From the NCBI GenBank assembly GCA_002787235.1, contig PCWG01000042.1, positions 163,689 through 227,688 of the forward strand: a DNA stretch of 64,000 nt, in the 5' to 3' direction. A program made the translations under genes and the position numbers. The notes beneath the pieces were generated by a model. That model worked only from the letters and a program-made list of their open reading frames with translations. It had not been told where the DNA came from and searched no databases. Shown here piece by piece: positions 27,932-37,214 of this stretch (its first letter is position 1; each line of letters starts with the position of its first letter). The stretch comes from Nitrospinae bacterium CG11_big_fil_rev_8_21_14_0_20_45_15 (GTDB lineage Bacteria > Nitrospinota > Nitrospinia > Nitrospinales > VA-1).

Positions 27932-28729
27932 CTAAATTCCGCAAAATTCCTCGTAATCAATCAATTCTGTGATCGTTGGCGAGTCACTACAAACCGGACA
28001 GTTAGGATCTTTCTTCAATTTCAATCTTCTGAATTCGGTATTGAGTGCATCGTACAAGAGCAGAGTGCCAATCAATGGATTACCAATGCCGAGAACCATT
28101 TTCAACGTTTCCACGGCTTGCAGGTTGCCTATCACTCCGGCTAAAGCACCGAGTACGCCACCTTCCTGACAATTGGGTACGAGACCGGGGGGGGGTGGTT
28201 CCGGATAGAGACAACGATAACAGGGGCCCACTTTAGGTTTGAACACAGTCGCCTGTCCTTCAAATCGAAAAATGCTCCCATGAATATTGGTTTTCCCGGT
28301 CATCACACAGGCATCATTGATCAAATAGCGAGTTGCGAAATTGTCGGTGCCATCCAGAATATAGTCATAGCCCTCAAAAATTCGCATGATATTTTTAGAA
28401 TCAAGACGCTCGTTAAACACAGTCACCTGCACATCGGGGTTGAGAGCCTGAATGGTTTTTTTAGCCGATTCTGTTTTTAGCTGTCCGATACGCTCTGTCG
28501 AATGGATGATTTGTCTCTGCAAGTTCGACAAATCCACCACATCGAAATCGACCAGTCCCATGTGCCCAATGCCTGCGGCGGCAAGATAATAGGCCGCAGG
28601 AGATCCCAGGCCGCCAGCTCCGATGAGGAGGACTCGCGCGGAAAGCATTTTCGCCTGTCCGACACCGCCAACTTCGGGAAGAATGATGTGTCGACTGTAG
28701 CGTTCGATCTGTTCGTCGGTAAAATCCAT
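27932..28729 (-). CDS. HesA/MoeB/ThiF-type sulfur-carrier adenylyltransferase
   Basis: 265 residues. Activates the C-terminal glycine of a ubiquitin-like sulfur carrier by adenylation. ATP-binding GAGGLGSPAAYYLAAAG is at about 36-52, with the arginine finger in DLSNLQRQI, the catalytic DGTDNF, and two Cys pairs for structural zinc (CYRC and CPVC). There is no C-terminal rhodanese domain, so sulfur must come from another protein. The ATG at 28729 shares a base with the carrier's stop (TGATG), so the two are translationally coupled. MoeB and ThiF cannot be told apart by sequence alone; context favours activation of the adjacent carrier. Confidence 0.92.
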   Translation of the reverse strand: MDFTDEQIERYSRHIILPEVGGVGQAKMLSARVLLIGAGGLGSPAAYYLAAAGIGHMGLVDFDVVDLSNLQRQIIHSTERIGQLKTESAKKTIQALNPDVQVTVFNERLDSKNIMRIFEGYDYILDGTDNFATRYLINDACVMTGKTNIHGSIFRFEGQATVFKPKVGPCYRCLYPEPPPPGLVPNCQEGGVLGALAGVIGNLQAVETLKMVLGIGNPLIGTLLLYDALNTEFRRLKLKKDPNCPVCSDSPTITELIDYEEFCGI

Positions 28730-29010
28730 CAAGCCACTCCACCTGCAATCGCAGGAATGATTGAAATTTCATCGCCATCCTTGACAGCTGTATTTTCTGC
28801 GTCGAGAAAGCGAATGTCTTCTTCATTTAGGTAGATGTTAATGAACCGACGTGGGGTTCCATTTTCTTCGCAAATTCTATCTTTTATGCCAGGAAACTGA
28901 CTTTCGAGATTGTTTAGAATTGCGGCAATATTATCGCCCTCTGCAGAGACCTCGTTTTTATTGTCGGTCAACTTCATTAAAGGGGTAGGGATTCGTACTT
29001 TCGCGGGCAT
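28729..29010 (-). CDS. ThiS/MoaD-family sulfur carrier protein
   Basis: 93 residues with a beta-grasp fold: IPTPLMKLT at the start, INIYLNEEDIRFL in the middle, and DGDEISIIPAIAGGVA at the end. Known carriers end exactly in Gly-Gly so the terminal glycine can become a thiocarboxylate. Here the stop codon comes after two extra residues, Val-Ala. In known cases with such tails a JAMM-type metalloprotease trims them, but no such gene is in this cluster. ATG at 29010 with AAGGAG. Proposed sulfur donor for the downstream CysM-type enzyme. Confidence 0.88.
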   Translation of the reverse strand: MPAKVRIPTPLMKLTDNKNEVSAEGDNIAAILNNLESQFPGIKDRICEENGTPRRFINIYLNEEDIRFLDAENTAVKDGDEISIIPAIAGGVA

Positions 29011-29037
29011 TGGTTTCTCCTTAAATATACCTTGAAC

Positions 29038-30267
29038 TTAGTTAGAATAGATTGCTTCAAAATCTTGAAGTTTTGGTTCGATAACGGGTGGCGGTGGATA
29101 GGCACCTGCCAGAGCTTCCTGAGTCTTCAACCCGTTTCCAGTTATGCAGATAACGGTCGTTTCGTCGGGCTTGATTCTTCCCTGTTCGATCAACTTCTTT
29201 GTCACACCCACGGTGACACCACCTGCAGTTTCTGTAAAGATGCCTTCTGTTTCTGCCAGCAATTTCATTGATTGAACAACTTCCTCATCGCTGACATCTT
29301 CTCCCCAACCGCCACTGACCTTTGTGGTTTGTACACCGTAATAACCATCTGCCGGATTTCCGATAGCGATGGATTTGGCGATGGTATTCGGCTTAACGGG
29401 TATGATGGTGTCGCTTCCACTTTTGATTGCAGTGGTCACTGGCGAACAACCGGTGGCTTGTGCGGCAAATATCTTGCTTTGGACTTTGCCTTCGAGCAGA
29501 CCGAGTGATTCAAATTCGTGAAAAGCTTTGTAAATTTTGGTGATCAATGAACTTCCCGCAACGGGAACAACCACATTGTCGGGTGTTTTCCAGCCCAGTT
29601 GTTCAGCGATTTCGTAACCGTAGGTTCTCGATCCATCTCCGTAGTAGGGACGAATATTGATATTCACGAAGGCCCACTTGTGATGATCCGCAATTTCGGA
29701 ACAGAGACGATTGACGTCGTCATAACTGCCATGTACAGCGACTAATTTTGTTCCATAGACATTGGTTGCGAGGATTTTTCCCGCTTCCAGTCCGTCGGGA
29801 ACAAAGATATAACTCTTCAGTCCCGCTTCTGCTGAATGCGCGGCGACCGAGTTGGCAAGGTTACCCGTCGATGCACAGGAGATCACATCAAAACCGAATT
29901 CAATGGCTTTGGAAATCGCTACGCACACGACACGGTCCTTGAACGAAAATGTAGGGTGGTTTACAGAATCGTTTTTAATATACAGATTTTTCAGTCCCAG
30001 CACCCGACCCAGATTTTTGGCGCGTACCAGAGGGGTGTAGCCAACATGCAAACCGACTTTGGGTTCTTCATCGAGTGGCATGAATTCCTTATAACGCCAC
30101 ATTGAAGGAGGCCCCGCCTGAATACTTTTTCGCGAGACTACTTTTTGAATCGCTTCATAGTCGTAATCTACTTCAAGTGGACCAAAACAATATTCGCAAA
30201 CATGCATGGGTTCTTTGGGAAATTCTCTTTTACATTCTTTACACTTCAGGCCTTTTACGTGTCCCAT
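29038..30267 (-). CDS. thrC: Threonine synthase
   Basis: 409 residues. Converts O-phosphohomoserine to threonine with PLP. An N-terminal zinc-ribbon-like segment (CKECKREF ... CEYCFG, residues 9-32) precedes the PLP domain with lysine in HPTFSFKDRVV, and the phosphate loop in VPVAGSSL. This is the shorter type found in archaea and many bacteria and plants. It lies 27 bases upstream of the sulfur-carrier gene on the same strand. A close PLP-enzyme relative of the cysteine synthases on both sides, it may be co-regulated because the pathways share aspartate-family and sulfur metabolism. Confidence 0.92.
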   Translation of the reverse strand: MGHVKGLKCKECKREFPKEPMHVCEYCFGPLEVDYDYEAIQKVVSRKSIQAGPPSMWRYKEFMPLDEEPKVGLHVGYTPLVRAKNLGRVLGLKNLYIKNDSVNHPTFSFKDRVVCVAISKAIEFGFDVISCASTGNLANSVAAHSAEAGLKSYIFVPDGLEAGKILATNVYGTKLVAVHGSYDDVNRLCSEIADHHKWAFVNINIRPYYGDGSRTYGYEIAEQLGWKTPDNVVVPVAGSSLITKIYKAFHEFESLGLLEGKVQSKIFAAQATGCSPVTTAIKSGSDTIIPVKPNTIAKSIAIGNPADGYYGVQTTKVSGGWGEDVSDEEVVQSMKLLAETEGIFTETAGGVTVGVTKKLIEQGRIKPDETTVICITGNGLKTQEALAGAYPPPPVIEPKLQDFEAIYSN

Positions 30268-30354
30268 CTAAAGTTTCCTATTTTTTGCTATTTGTATTTT
30301 ATTAAAATCTCGAATTTTGAAAAATAATCACACTAATTTTTGGGCCGGTCAGAA

Positions 30355-31290
30355 TCAAAAGTATTTTTTGAAACTGAAATATCGTTCTCCCGTGTCAGGT
30401 AGAATGACGACCACATTTTTATCGGGTCCCAGTTCTTTTGCTATTTCATAGGCCGCGCAGGCAGCCGCACCGGAAGAAATTCCGACGAGCAATCCTTCTT
30501 CTTTTGCAAGGCGTTCGGAAAAGCTGTAGGCATCTTCATCGGAAACCGGGCGAATACGGTCGATGATGTCCATATTCAAGACACGGGGTTTGAATCCCGC
30601 GCCAATGCCTTGTATTTTATGCGGGCCTGCCGGTTTTCCAGAAAGTATTGCTGAGGTGGCAGGTTCGACACCGATAAGCTTGACGTCTGCGTATTTTTTC
30701 TTTAAAACCTCGCCCGTTCCGGTGATGGTACCGCCGGTTCCAATGCCGGCAACGAAAGCATCCACGCTTTCACCGTTCATTGCATTGATGATTTCAGGAC
30801 CTGTTGTCAAACGATGGGCTTCTGGATTAGCAGGATTATTGAATTGCTGCGGCATGAAATAGTCTGGATTATTTGCCAGAAGCTCCTCCGCGCGTTCGAT
30901 CGTGCCTTCCATTCCAAATTCTGCTCGGCTCAACTCAGTCTGAGCACCATAGCTTTCAAGAATCATTCGTCGTTCGGCACTCATGTTCTCGGACATGACG
31001 AGGATGACTTTATATCCTCTCACAGCACCCACAAGAGCCAAACCGATACCGGTATTGCCACTGGTGGGCTCTATGATCGTGGAGCCTGGTTTCAGGCGAC
31101 CGCTCGCCTCTGCGTCCGCTATCATTGCGCGTGCTATTCGATCTTTAACGCTTCCACCGGGATTCATGAATTCCAGCTTGGCGTAAATTCGTGCGCCGTT
31201 GTCAGGGGAAACCTTGTTGAGTTTAACCAAAGGGGTTCCGCCGATCAACTCTAAACTATTATCAAATCTGGCTTTAGTTTGTTCCGGCAT
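30355..31290 (-). CDS. cysK: Cysteine synthase A (O-acetylserine sulfhydrylase)
   Basis: 311 residues. The conventional enzyme: PLP lysine in NPGGSVKDRIA (about 43-53), TSGNTGIGLA loop, GTGGTITGTG phosphate loop and the GIGAGF(K)P segment near residue 220 that contacts serine acetyltransferase. ATG at 31290. It is separated from thrC by 87 bases, so it may head the operon or be a separate unit. The window thus has two different cysteine synthases: this CysK and the CysM-like enzyme at 26868-27866. Confidence 0.95.
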   Translation of the reverse strand: MPEQTKARFDNSLELIGGTPLVKLNKVSPDNGARIYAKLEFMNPGGSVKDRIARAMIADAEASGRLKPGSTIIEPTSGNTGIGLALVGAVRGYKVILVMSENMSAERRMILESYGAQTELSRAEFGMEGTIERAEELLANNPDYFMPQQFNNPANPEAHRLTTGPEIINAMNGESVDAFVAGIGTGGTITGTGEVLKKKYADVKLIGVEPATSAILSGKPAGPHKIQGIGAGFKPRVLNMDIIDRIRPVSDEDAYSFSERLAKEEGLLVGISSGAAACAAYEIAKELGPDKNVVVILPDTGERYFSFKKYF

Positions 31291-31634
31291 GAAAAGGGGT
31301 GTTGAGTGTTTTTAGGACATTGTCTGGTAAATCTCGAATTTTTTCTTTTTGGGCAGGTCTCACGCGCTAAAATTCAAAGTATCGCTCATGGCCAACCACA
31401 ATTCCCACGAGGCTTCATTCCTGAAACCGGGAAAGCCTACGATTATAGTTTATGAAACTACAGGAAGTCAATTGGGAACCGGCACTTCAAATCCAGTATC
31501 AATGCTGACAGGTGATTGAGTTTTGACAGTAAAAAATGGCAAACAAAGATTCGTTACTTTCAATTATCCAATGGAAAGCAACAGACCTCGTAGAAGTCGC
31601 AGGTAAAGGTTCTGGCTCACAACCTCACAGCGAA
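31291..31634. other. Intergenic region, one weak small frame
   Basis: 344 bases upstream of cysK and downstream of gspD. It should contain the cysK promoter on the minus strand. A 43-codon plus-strand frame (ATG 31388 to TGA near 31519) reads without interruption but has no ribosome site and no recognisable motif. I do not call it a gene. Confidence 0.3.
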
Positions 31635-34175
31635 TCAATTGTTTTTGACATATTTGTTGAAGTCGCCCAATCGACGCTGGAATTGTTTGGTCACAAACTC
31701 GGAGTCTGAGGTGTTTGAGATGATGTGAGGTGTGATGAATAGCATCAACTCGGTTTTCTTGGTCGAATCTGAATTCGTGCCAAACAGTCTGCCAAAGAGT
31801 GGAATGTCCTTCAAATAAGGGATACCGCTGTTGGATGTGTTTTTGGTGGTCCGCATCAACCCGCCCATGATCAGAATTTGTTGATCTTTCAATACCACTT
31901 CCGTGTTGACCACACGTTTGCTGAAAGAAGGGCTGGACCTCCCTGCGGTTGCCAGGTTAATACTTGTTCCAAGCGAACTGATTTCCTGATTGATTTTGAG
32001 GTTGACGAAATTGTCTGAATTTATTTTCGGCACAATGTCCAGTTTGATTCCCACGCTTTTGAATTCAATGTTGCTGGTGACGATCGGGCTGGCTCCCGAG
32101 GTGACCTGACTGTTTCCACTTTCTATCGGGATTTCATCGGTGATGGAAATACTGGCCGCTTTGTTGTCGGACGTTACCAGAATAGGGTTGGCTAACACGT
32201 CGGCCTTAGAATCGGACGCAAACAGTTGAAGCTGGGCGACCAGTTTACCAGGATCGCTGATTATAAATGATCCTCCGGATAAAACATTCGCGGTGACAGA
32301 ACCCAGAGCAGAACCGATTGTATTTGCATTGCTGCCCCCCTGAATGGTCTTGCCATCTTTGGTACTTTGATAGGAAACACTCAGACCCGTATCAAGCTTT
32401 TCATCCAAAGTCACATCCACGATCAATACTTCTATGAGCACTTGTTGCGGTTGCAGGTCGAGCTTTTTGATGAGAGCCAGAATTGCAGAATAGTTTTTGG
32501 GTGCGGTGCGGATGATGAGTGAATTGGTGTCGGTATCGGGGATGATTGTGATCTCACCTTCGAGATCATTTTCAATGCCTCCATCGACGCTGACTTTGGG
32601 CGATGAGTCGGTTTTTGTGTCGGTCTTTGTGTCGGTCTTTGTTCCGGCAGTCGCGGTCGATTTCTTTTCATTCTTGTTTGTGGCGTTTGCTAATTTGATG
32701 TCTCCCAGAGCAGAGGCTGAGGAAGACTGCTTGAAAACTCCATTCAGCAGAGAAGACAAGGCGGTGGCATCGCTGTGCTGGACGTAATAGACAAAGGTGC
32801 TGACATCGCCTTCGGCGACGGGCAGGTCGAGCTTTTCGATCCAGAAATCGATGGTCGGGGCGAGACTGTCGATGGAATTAACGACAAGAATCGAGTTCAT
32901 TCTCTCCAGCGGCAGAAAGGTCAAAGTTTTGTCCAGCGCGTCGCCATAGCCCATGGCGGTGAAAATACTTTTAAGTTCTTTGACAACGTTCTCATCGTCG
33001 GAATTGGCGAGACGGTAGAGTTGAATGTTCGCCGATGCGGCTTTATCGACATCGAGAGCTTTAACAATTTTTATCAAGCGCTTCAGATTGGATGCCATTT
33101 CCGCAACCATCATATTGTTCGAGCCGGGAATATCGATGAACTGGGCATGTTCGGTGAGAAGCGGTTTCAGTACTTTTTGCGCGGCTTCTACAGAAATGTT
33201 TTGTAACGAAAGAAGCTGTAGAACCATGCGTTCTTGTTCGGGCAAAGAAGGATCGTCGTTAAAGTAGACTCCCATCGGTTTTTTAACAGAGTCGGCGATG
33301 GGAAGGAATCGATAAAATTTCCCCGATTTGACGACGGTGATATTGTGCAGGGCCAGTATCTGCTCTAGTACGGGATAGAGATCGTTGACGTCGATTTTGT
33401 TGAACGTTTGCAGAGTTACTTTTCCTTCAATCGCACCTTCGATGATGTAGTCGATTTGCAGGAGTTCACAAAATGTAGTGATAACATCGTAGAGTTCGGT
33501 ACCTTCAAAGTTTAAGGTGATGTGTTTCGCTTCCTTCAAGACTTCAGGCAGAGGAGGGGCGGCTTCGCTGTGTTTGCGCAAATCTTCAAGAGCAATTTTA
33601 TCCCCGGTTTGCAAAATTTCGAGATTTTCCATTCCTTCATCGACAGTGACAGCTGATGGGTTTTCTTCAGATTCTTGCGGACTGCTCTTTCCATCAGCTT
33701 CTACAATTTCCTCCTGAACAGAGGCAAACATTTCAGAGACAAAAAAGGATTGTCCTGCCTTATTTTTGATCAAATACCAGCGATGCTGTTCTTCCGGCAA
33801 ACGTTGTGCGCGAATGAATTTGTAAGTCTCTCCCTTTTTTGCGGTGCCAATTCTTTTGAAACGTTCGCCGGGGCCTTTGTGCAAGGCGACATCACTCCCG
33901 GTGATCGTGACCGATTTTTTAGCAATCAATGTTGCATCGGCAGTAGAAGACGTTTTATCAAACAGGGTTTCTTTGACAGGTTTCGAGATTTTGTCCGCAG
34001 TGTCCGCACCCGAATTTTCTGGCACTTTATTTGACGCAGTTTTCACCCGTGGCGTATTAAGAGCTTCGCGGGCAGACTCTGCTTTGAGTCTTTCAACCGT
34101 GGACTGTTTTTTCTGCGCGCAGGAGACAGTGGTCAGAAAAACGATTGCTAAAATGTATATCCAGTAGCGGTTCAT
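31635..34175 (-). CDS. gspD: Type II secretion secretin GspD with N-terminal SH3 domain
   Basis: 846 residues. Outer-membrane gate of the type II secretion system. The N-terminus is a lipoprotein signal (FLTTVSCAQ), followed by a variable linker, an SH3-like domain (about 70-150, including ALHKGPGERF), N0 and N1-N3 repeats, and the C-terminal secretin domain with VPKINSDNFVNL and LMRTTKN. An SH3 module before N0 is not in the classic Klebsiella or Vibrio protein. A short Lys-Thr-Asp-Thr repeat in the N3 region is encoded by three 12-base units. The ATG overlaps gspM by 4 bases. It comes last in the operon, not first. Confidence 0.93.
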   Translation of the reverse strand: MNRYWIYILAIVFLTTVSCAQKKQSTVERLKAESAREALNTPRVKTASNKVPENSGADTADKISKPVKETLFDKTSSTADATLIAKKSVTITGSDVALHKGPGERFKRIGTAKKGETYKFIRAQRLPEEQHRWYLIKNKAGQSFFVSEMFASVQEEIVEADGKSSPQESEENPSAVTVDEGMENLEILQTGDKIALEDLRKHSEAAPPLPEVLKEAKHITLNFEGTELYDVITTFCELLQIDYIIEGAIEGKVTLQTFNKIDVNDLYPVLEQILALHNITVVKSGKFYRFLPIADSVKKPMGVYFNDDPSLPEQERMVLQLLSLQNISVEAAQKVLKPLLTEHAQFIDIPGSNNMMVAEMASNLKRLIKIVKALDVDKAASANIQLYRLANSDDENVVKELKSIFTAMGYGDALDKTLTFLPLERMNSILVVNSIDSLAPTIDFWIEKLDLPVAEGDVSTFVYYVQHSDATALSSLLNGVFKQSSSASALGDIKLANATNKNEKKSTATAGTKTDTKTDTKTDSSPKVSVDGGIENDLEGEITIIPDTDTNSLIIRTAPKNYSAILALIKKLDLQPQQVLIEVLIVDVTLDEKLDTGLSVSYQSTKDGKTIQGGSNANTIGSALGSVTANVLSGGSFIISDPGKLVAQLQLFASDSKADVLANPILVTSDNKAASISITDEIPIESGNSQVTSGASPIVTSNIEFKSVGIKLDIVPKINSDNFVNLKINQEISSLGTSINLATAGRSSPSFSKRVVNTEVVLKDQQILIMGGLMRTTKNTSNSGIPYLKDIPLFGRLFGTNSDSTKKTELMLFITPHIISNTSDSEFVTKQFQRRLGDFNKYVKNN
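32607..32642. repeat. 12-base tandem repeat, three units, inside gspD
   Basis: Three consecutive copies of GTCGGTYTTTGT, the first differing by one base. In the gspD frame they encode Thr-Asp-Thr-Lys repeats in a linker of the periplasmic part. Multiples of 12 keep the frame, so copy number could vary without breaking the gene. Confidence 0.8.
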
Positions 34176-34750
34176 GCTCTTTTATTTTTCTCGGGTTCAA
34201 ATTGTTGGATGAATCCCGCAATCAACAGTCGGGTTTGTAAACGTTCGGGATCGGCTTTGTTCACCACACGTGTGTTGAGTTCTTGAACGATCATGAATTT
34301 TTCATGATTCTCGACCAGACGGATGAATTCGGTCAGACTTCTCATTGTGGATAAGAGAGTCAGTTCAACTGGTACGGCAAGCAATGTTTCTATGTATTTC
34401 ATTTTTTCAACACGAACGCGTGGTAGTTCTACCCCAGCCTGGCGTGAAATGTCTTCAAGAATTTTTTGCATTTCGGCTGTGGCAAGTCCGGGCTGAGTTT
34501 CTGCCAGGAAGTGCTGAGTCAAGTTGGCACCAAAATCTTTATTGAGCTTTTCCTGATTCTCATAAAGTGTTTTCTGGTTGATGACGGCGTAATACTTTTC
34601 AATGAAAAGGATTTTATTTTCAATGTCAGTCGCAATGTGTTTTTGCTTTTTGTAAATCGGTTGTGCGACATAAATGACGAGAATGTACAGGATGACAAAG
34701 ATGCCTCCGGCGATCAGTACTTTTTTATCTCTTTCAGTAACAGGTGTCAT
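34172..34750 (-). CDS. gspM: Type II secretion inner-membrane protein GspM/PilO-like
   Basis: 192 residues. A single transmembrane helix near the N-terminus (VLIAGGIFVILYILVIYVAQ, residues about 11-30), a coiled-coil stretch (40-80), then a ferredoxin-like periplasmic domain (about 100-185). This layout and its place after gspL identify it as GspM, although it also resembles PilO. It interacts with GspL to hold the inner-membrane platform. It overlaps both neighbours by 4 bases. Confidence 0.82.
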   Translation of the reverse strand: MTPVTERDKKVLIAGGIFVILYILVIYVAQPIYKKQKHIATDIENKILFIEKYYAVINQKTLYENQEKLNKDFGANLTQHFLAETQPGLATAEMQKILEDISRQAGVELPRVRVEKMKYIETLLAVPVELTLLSTMRSLTEFIRLVENHEKFMIVQELNTRVVNKADPERLQTRLLIAGFIQQFEPEKNKRA

Positions 34751-36219
34751 TGGATCGCCGGTTTGAGTTTGGTTTGAATGGTAAATTTCTCACCCTCAGC
34801 TTCGCTCAGAATAGTTCCTGAAAAAACCGTTGATTCAAAAAGAGGGGAGCCTTCGATGATTGGAATGAGTTTGGAGGCAACGTTGGAATAGCCCCTCAGT
34901 TCCATTTCATTTTTATTGATTTTTATGCTTTGTAACCAAGTGTCCGGGGGTAAAATTTTGGTCAGTTCGAGAAGCACCGGGAGTTTTCCGGGGTTTGCTG
35001 AATCGACAGCGTTGAGGGTTTGAGCGATTCTTTCCAGTTCGTTGAACTCAAGATCTACTTTTTCAAATGCTCCGGCTCGTGATTTGATTTCTTTCAATTG
35101 CTTGTCCAAACCCGCTAAAGTCTCCTTATTGTACATCATTTGGTTGCCCCATAGAAAGCCAAGAATGAGCAGGCAAAGTCCTGCCAGTATTAAAGTACTT
35201 TTGACTTTGGCCCGGGTTGACTGGGGTTTTTGTTTTGAGGTGAGCAGATTGGAGTTTATGGGAAGTTCTTCCAGTTCCTGCAATGCGAGTCCCAGAGCGG
35301 TTATGTGGAATGCGCTGGAATACTCTACGTCCCGCAAAGGCGGAATATTGGAATCCAATTTATGTACTGTCGTTCCTGCACTTTGTTCGATTCGTTTTGC
35401 CAGACTTTCCGCAAGCAGTCCGCTTCCTGCCAACCACACCGTTTTTATAGATTCAGAGCTTTCGACATTTTTGGACAGACTCAAAACATTTTGCAGTTCT
35501 TCAATGACGGTGCCCACAAGCTCATCGGATATTGAATCATAATTTTGAGGTGGCAATTTAGGGTTCGAGTAAGCATTTTTGAGGTCGGAATTATTTAAGG
35601 TCCGGTAACGGGAAAACTCAATGGCCCCATTTTTTAAGACAGTGGTTTCTATGCCATTGGGGTCGAGATCGACGATGGCACAAACTTCTTTTGGGTTTTC
35701 AGAAATTTTGTGGAGCAGATTTGTATTGGCAAAACCGCTGAATCCCATGGCTGAAGGCTTCAGGTTGAGTTTTGCAAGCAGGGTGCAAATCGTATCCACA
35801 CGTTCTTTGCGAATGGCGACCGCTGAGATATGGTAAATATGCTCGGCTTTCAATACGGCATGGCGACTGAAATAACAATCCTGAATCGATGTGAAATGAC
35901 GCTCGATTTCGAAATTGAGTGCCGAATCGAGTGTTTTAAGATCCGGTGCGGGCAAGTCGAAGGTTTGAAATGTGAAGTATTGGCGCGGGAGACTGACAAC
36001 GGTTTGTTCGGGCCAAACATTGTGCTTCATGAGAAACCGGTTGCACTCGGTCAAAAAGATTTGCTCTTCTTTGGGGTCAGACCCATCCAATCGGGAAACT
36101 GGAAACCAGTGGACACCGAGAATGTCGATTTTCCGCAGTTTTTTCCCGAGCAGGACGAGCGCGACGCAAGTTTCGCGAATGTCAATTCCGAGAGATTTGT
36201 CCAGATAGATTGGTTTCAT
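34747..36219 (-). CDS. gspL: Type II secretion protein GspL (PilM-PilN-like fusion)
   Basis: 490 residues. Residues 1 to about 330 form an actin/PilM-like cytoplasmic domain (LGIDIRETCVALVLL at the start, VVSLPRQYF, and a second phosphate-type segment VWLAGSGLLAESL). A transmembrane helix follows at about 340-358 (STLILAGLCLLILGFLWG), then a PilN-like periplasmic part. GspL recruits the ATPase GspE to the membrane. The long cytoplasmic domain is closer to PilM than to enteric GspL. 4-base overlaps on both sides. Confidence 0.87.
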   Translation of the reverse strand: MKPIYLDKSLGIDIRETCVALVLLGKKLRKIDILGVHWFPVSRLDGSDPKEEQIFLTECNRFLMKHNVWPEQTVVSLPRQYFTFQTFDLPAPDLKTLDSALNFEIERHFTSIQDCYFSRHAVLKAEHIYHISAVAIRKERVDTICTLLAKLNLKPSAMGFSGFANTNLLHKISENPKEVCAIVDLDPNGIETTVLKNGAIEFSRYRTLNNSDLKNAYSNPKLPPQNYDSISDELVGTVIEELQNVLSLSKNVESSESIKTVWLAGSGLLAESLAKRIEQSAGTTVHKLDSNIPPLRDVEYSSAFHITALGLALQELEELPINSNLLTSKQKPQSTRAKVKSTLILAGLCLLILGFLWGNQMMYNKETLAGLDKQLKEIKSRAGAFEKVDLEFNELERIAQTLNAVDSANPGKLPVLLELTKILPPDTWLQSIKINKNEMELRGYSNVASKLIPIIEGSPLFESTVFSGTILSEAEGEKFTIQTKLKPAIQ

Positions 36220-37214
36220 TTTTCGTAATGGTTATCGTCCCAAAACAGGGTCGAAATGTAAGGTCTTCCGTTTGTGATGGTTTTTTCAAATACGGCAACG
36301 ATCGTGTGTTCCGCTCCTTCATCTATTTTTCCTGTCGATGTGATACGGAAATGAGTGGAGGTTGTGTTGGCGTAAAAACCTTTCGATTCACGGGCAGAGA
36401 GTATCTGCTGAATTTGATTTTCTTGATAAAAGACCGGGAGCACTTCAAGGCTCATCGTGTTTGGATTTGTAATTTTCACTTTGTAAGTTGTGAAAAAATT
36501 GATCAGTCCTTTAAAGTCAACGTCTCCACCCTCGGTGCCATAAAATAATTCGGGTGTGATTCCTCTGATTTGCAGTAGTTCTTCTATTGTTTCCAGAGGA
36601 CCGTTTTTAGCTTTATAAGGAGGCGATAGTGTTCTGTAATAATCATCTTCGGCACCATTCAAGAGATGTGTGTCGTTTGCATCGATCCAGTCAAGAATAG
36701 AATCGGCAATAATGTCTCGATCTTGTCCAATAGGAACGCCTGCCTGAGCCAAAACTTTGACGAGTGTGTTGCGTGATGCGCTGTTGATATCAATTTTCCC
36801 ATTTTCATCTTCAATGACATAACTGACGGTACCTGTTCCTATTTCGATGTCCTGTCGATGAGGTTCCTCATAGGTGGGCTCGTTATTTTCTTCGGTTACG
36901 TCTGTGGGTTGTATTGCTTCCTCTGGTGGAACCGGCATTCCTATGATAAAGCCCAAATCTTCCTTCTTAGAGTGGTACAGGGCAGGGCGGATGATCTCGG
37001 CCAGTGCCAGATTGATTCCTGACTTCGCCAGGAAGTAGGCTTCAATATCATTTTTATAATTGCGTGTGGCACTGACATCGGTCTTCATTGAAAAAGCAAA
37101 ATCGGTCGCCAGTGCCATTAAAAGCACGATGACCCAAAGCACGGCCAATAGAGCGATGCCCTTTTCACCTTGAGTTTTATTTCTCATCGTTGGAATTTTG
37201 TTATGCCTTTTCAT
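36216..37214 (-). CDS. gspK: Type II secretion minor pseudopilin GspK
   Basis: 332 residues. Prepilin leader with cleavage before IALLAVLWVIVLLMALATDF (Gly then Ile, no Glu at position +5, as is usual for GspK), then the large helical insertion with the helix-hairpin-helix-like DINSASRNTLVKVLAQAG and LLQIRGITPELF. GspK caps the pseudopilus. The ATG at 37214 has AGAGGGA upstream; it overlaps the end of gspJ by 14 bases. An in-frame start at 37244 lacks a ribosome site. Confidence 0.9.
   Translation of the reverse strand: MKRHNKIPTMRNKTQGEKGIALLAVLWVIVLLMALATDFAFSMKTDVSATRNYKNDIEAYFLAKSGINLALAEIIRPALYHSKKEDLGFIIGMPVPPEEAIQPTDVTEENNEPTYEEPHRQDIEIGTGTVSYVIEDENGKIDINSASRNTLVKVLAQAGVPIGQDRDIIADSILDWIDANDTHLLNGAEDDYYRTLSPPYKAKNGPLETIEELLQIRGITPELFYGTEGGDVDFKGLINFFTTYKVKITNPNTMSLEVLPVFYQENQIQQILSARESKGFYANTTSTHFRITSTGKIDEGAEHTIVAVFEKTITNGRPYISTLFWDDNHYEK

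Noticed and set aside
27165..27935. 256-codon plus-strand frame opposite the CysM-like gene
   Set aside because: Antisense to a clearly conserved enzyme; no ribosome site or motif.
31388..31519. 43-codon frame upstream of cysK
   Set aside because: No ribosome site, no motif and no conservation evidence; kept only as an intergenic remark.
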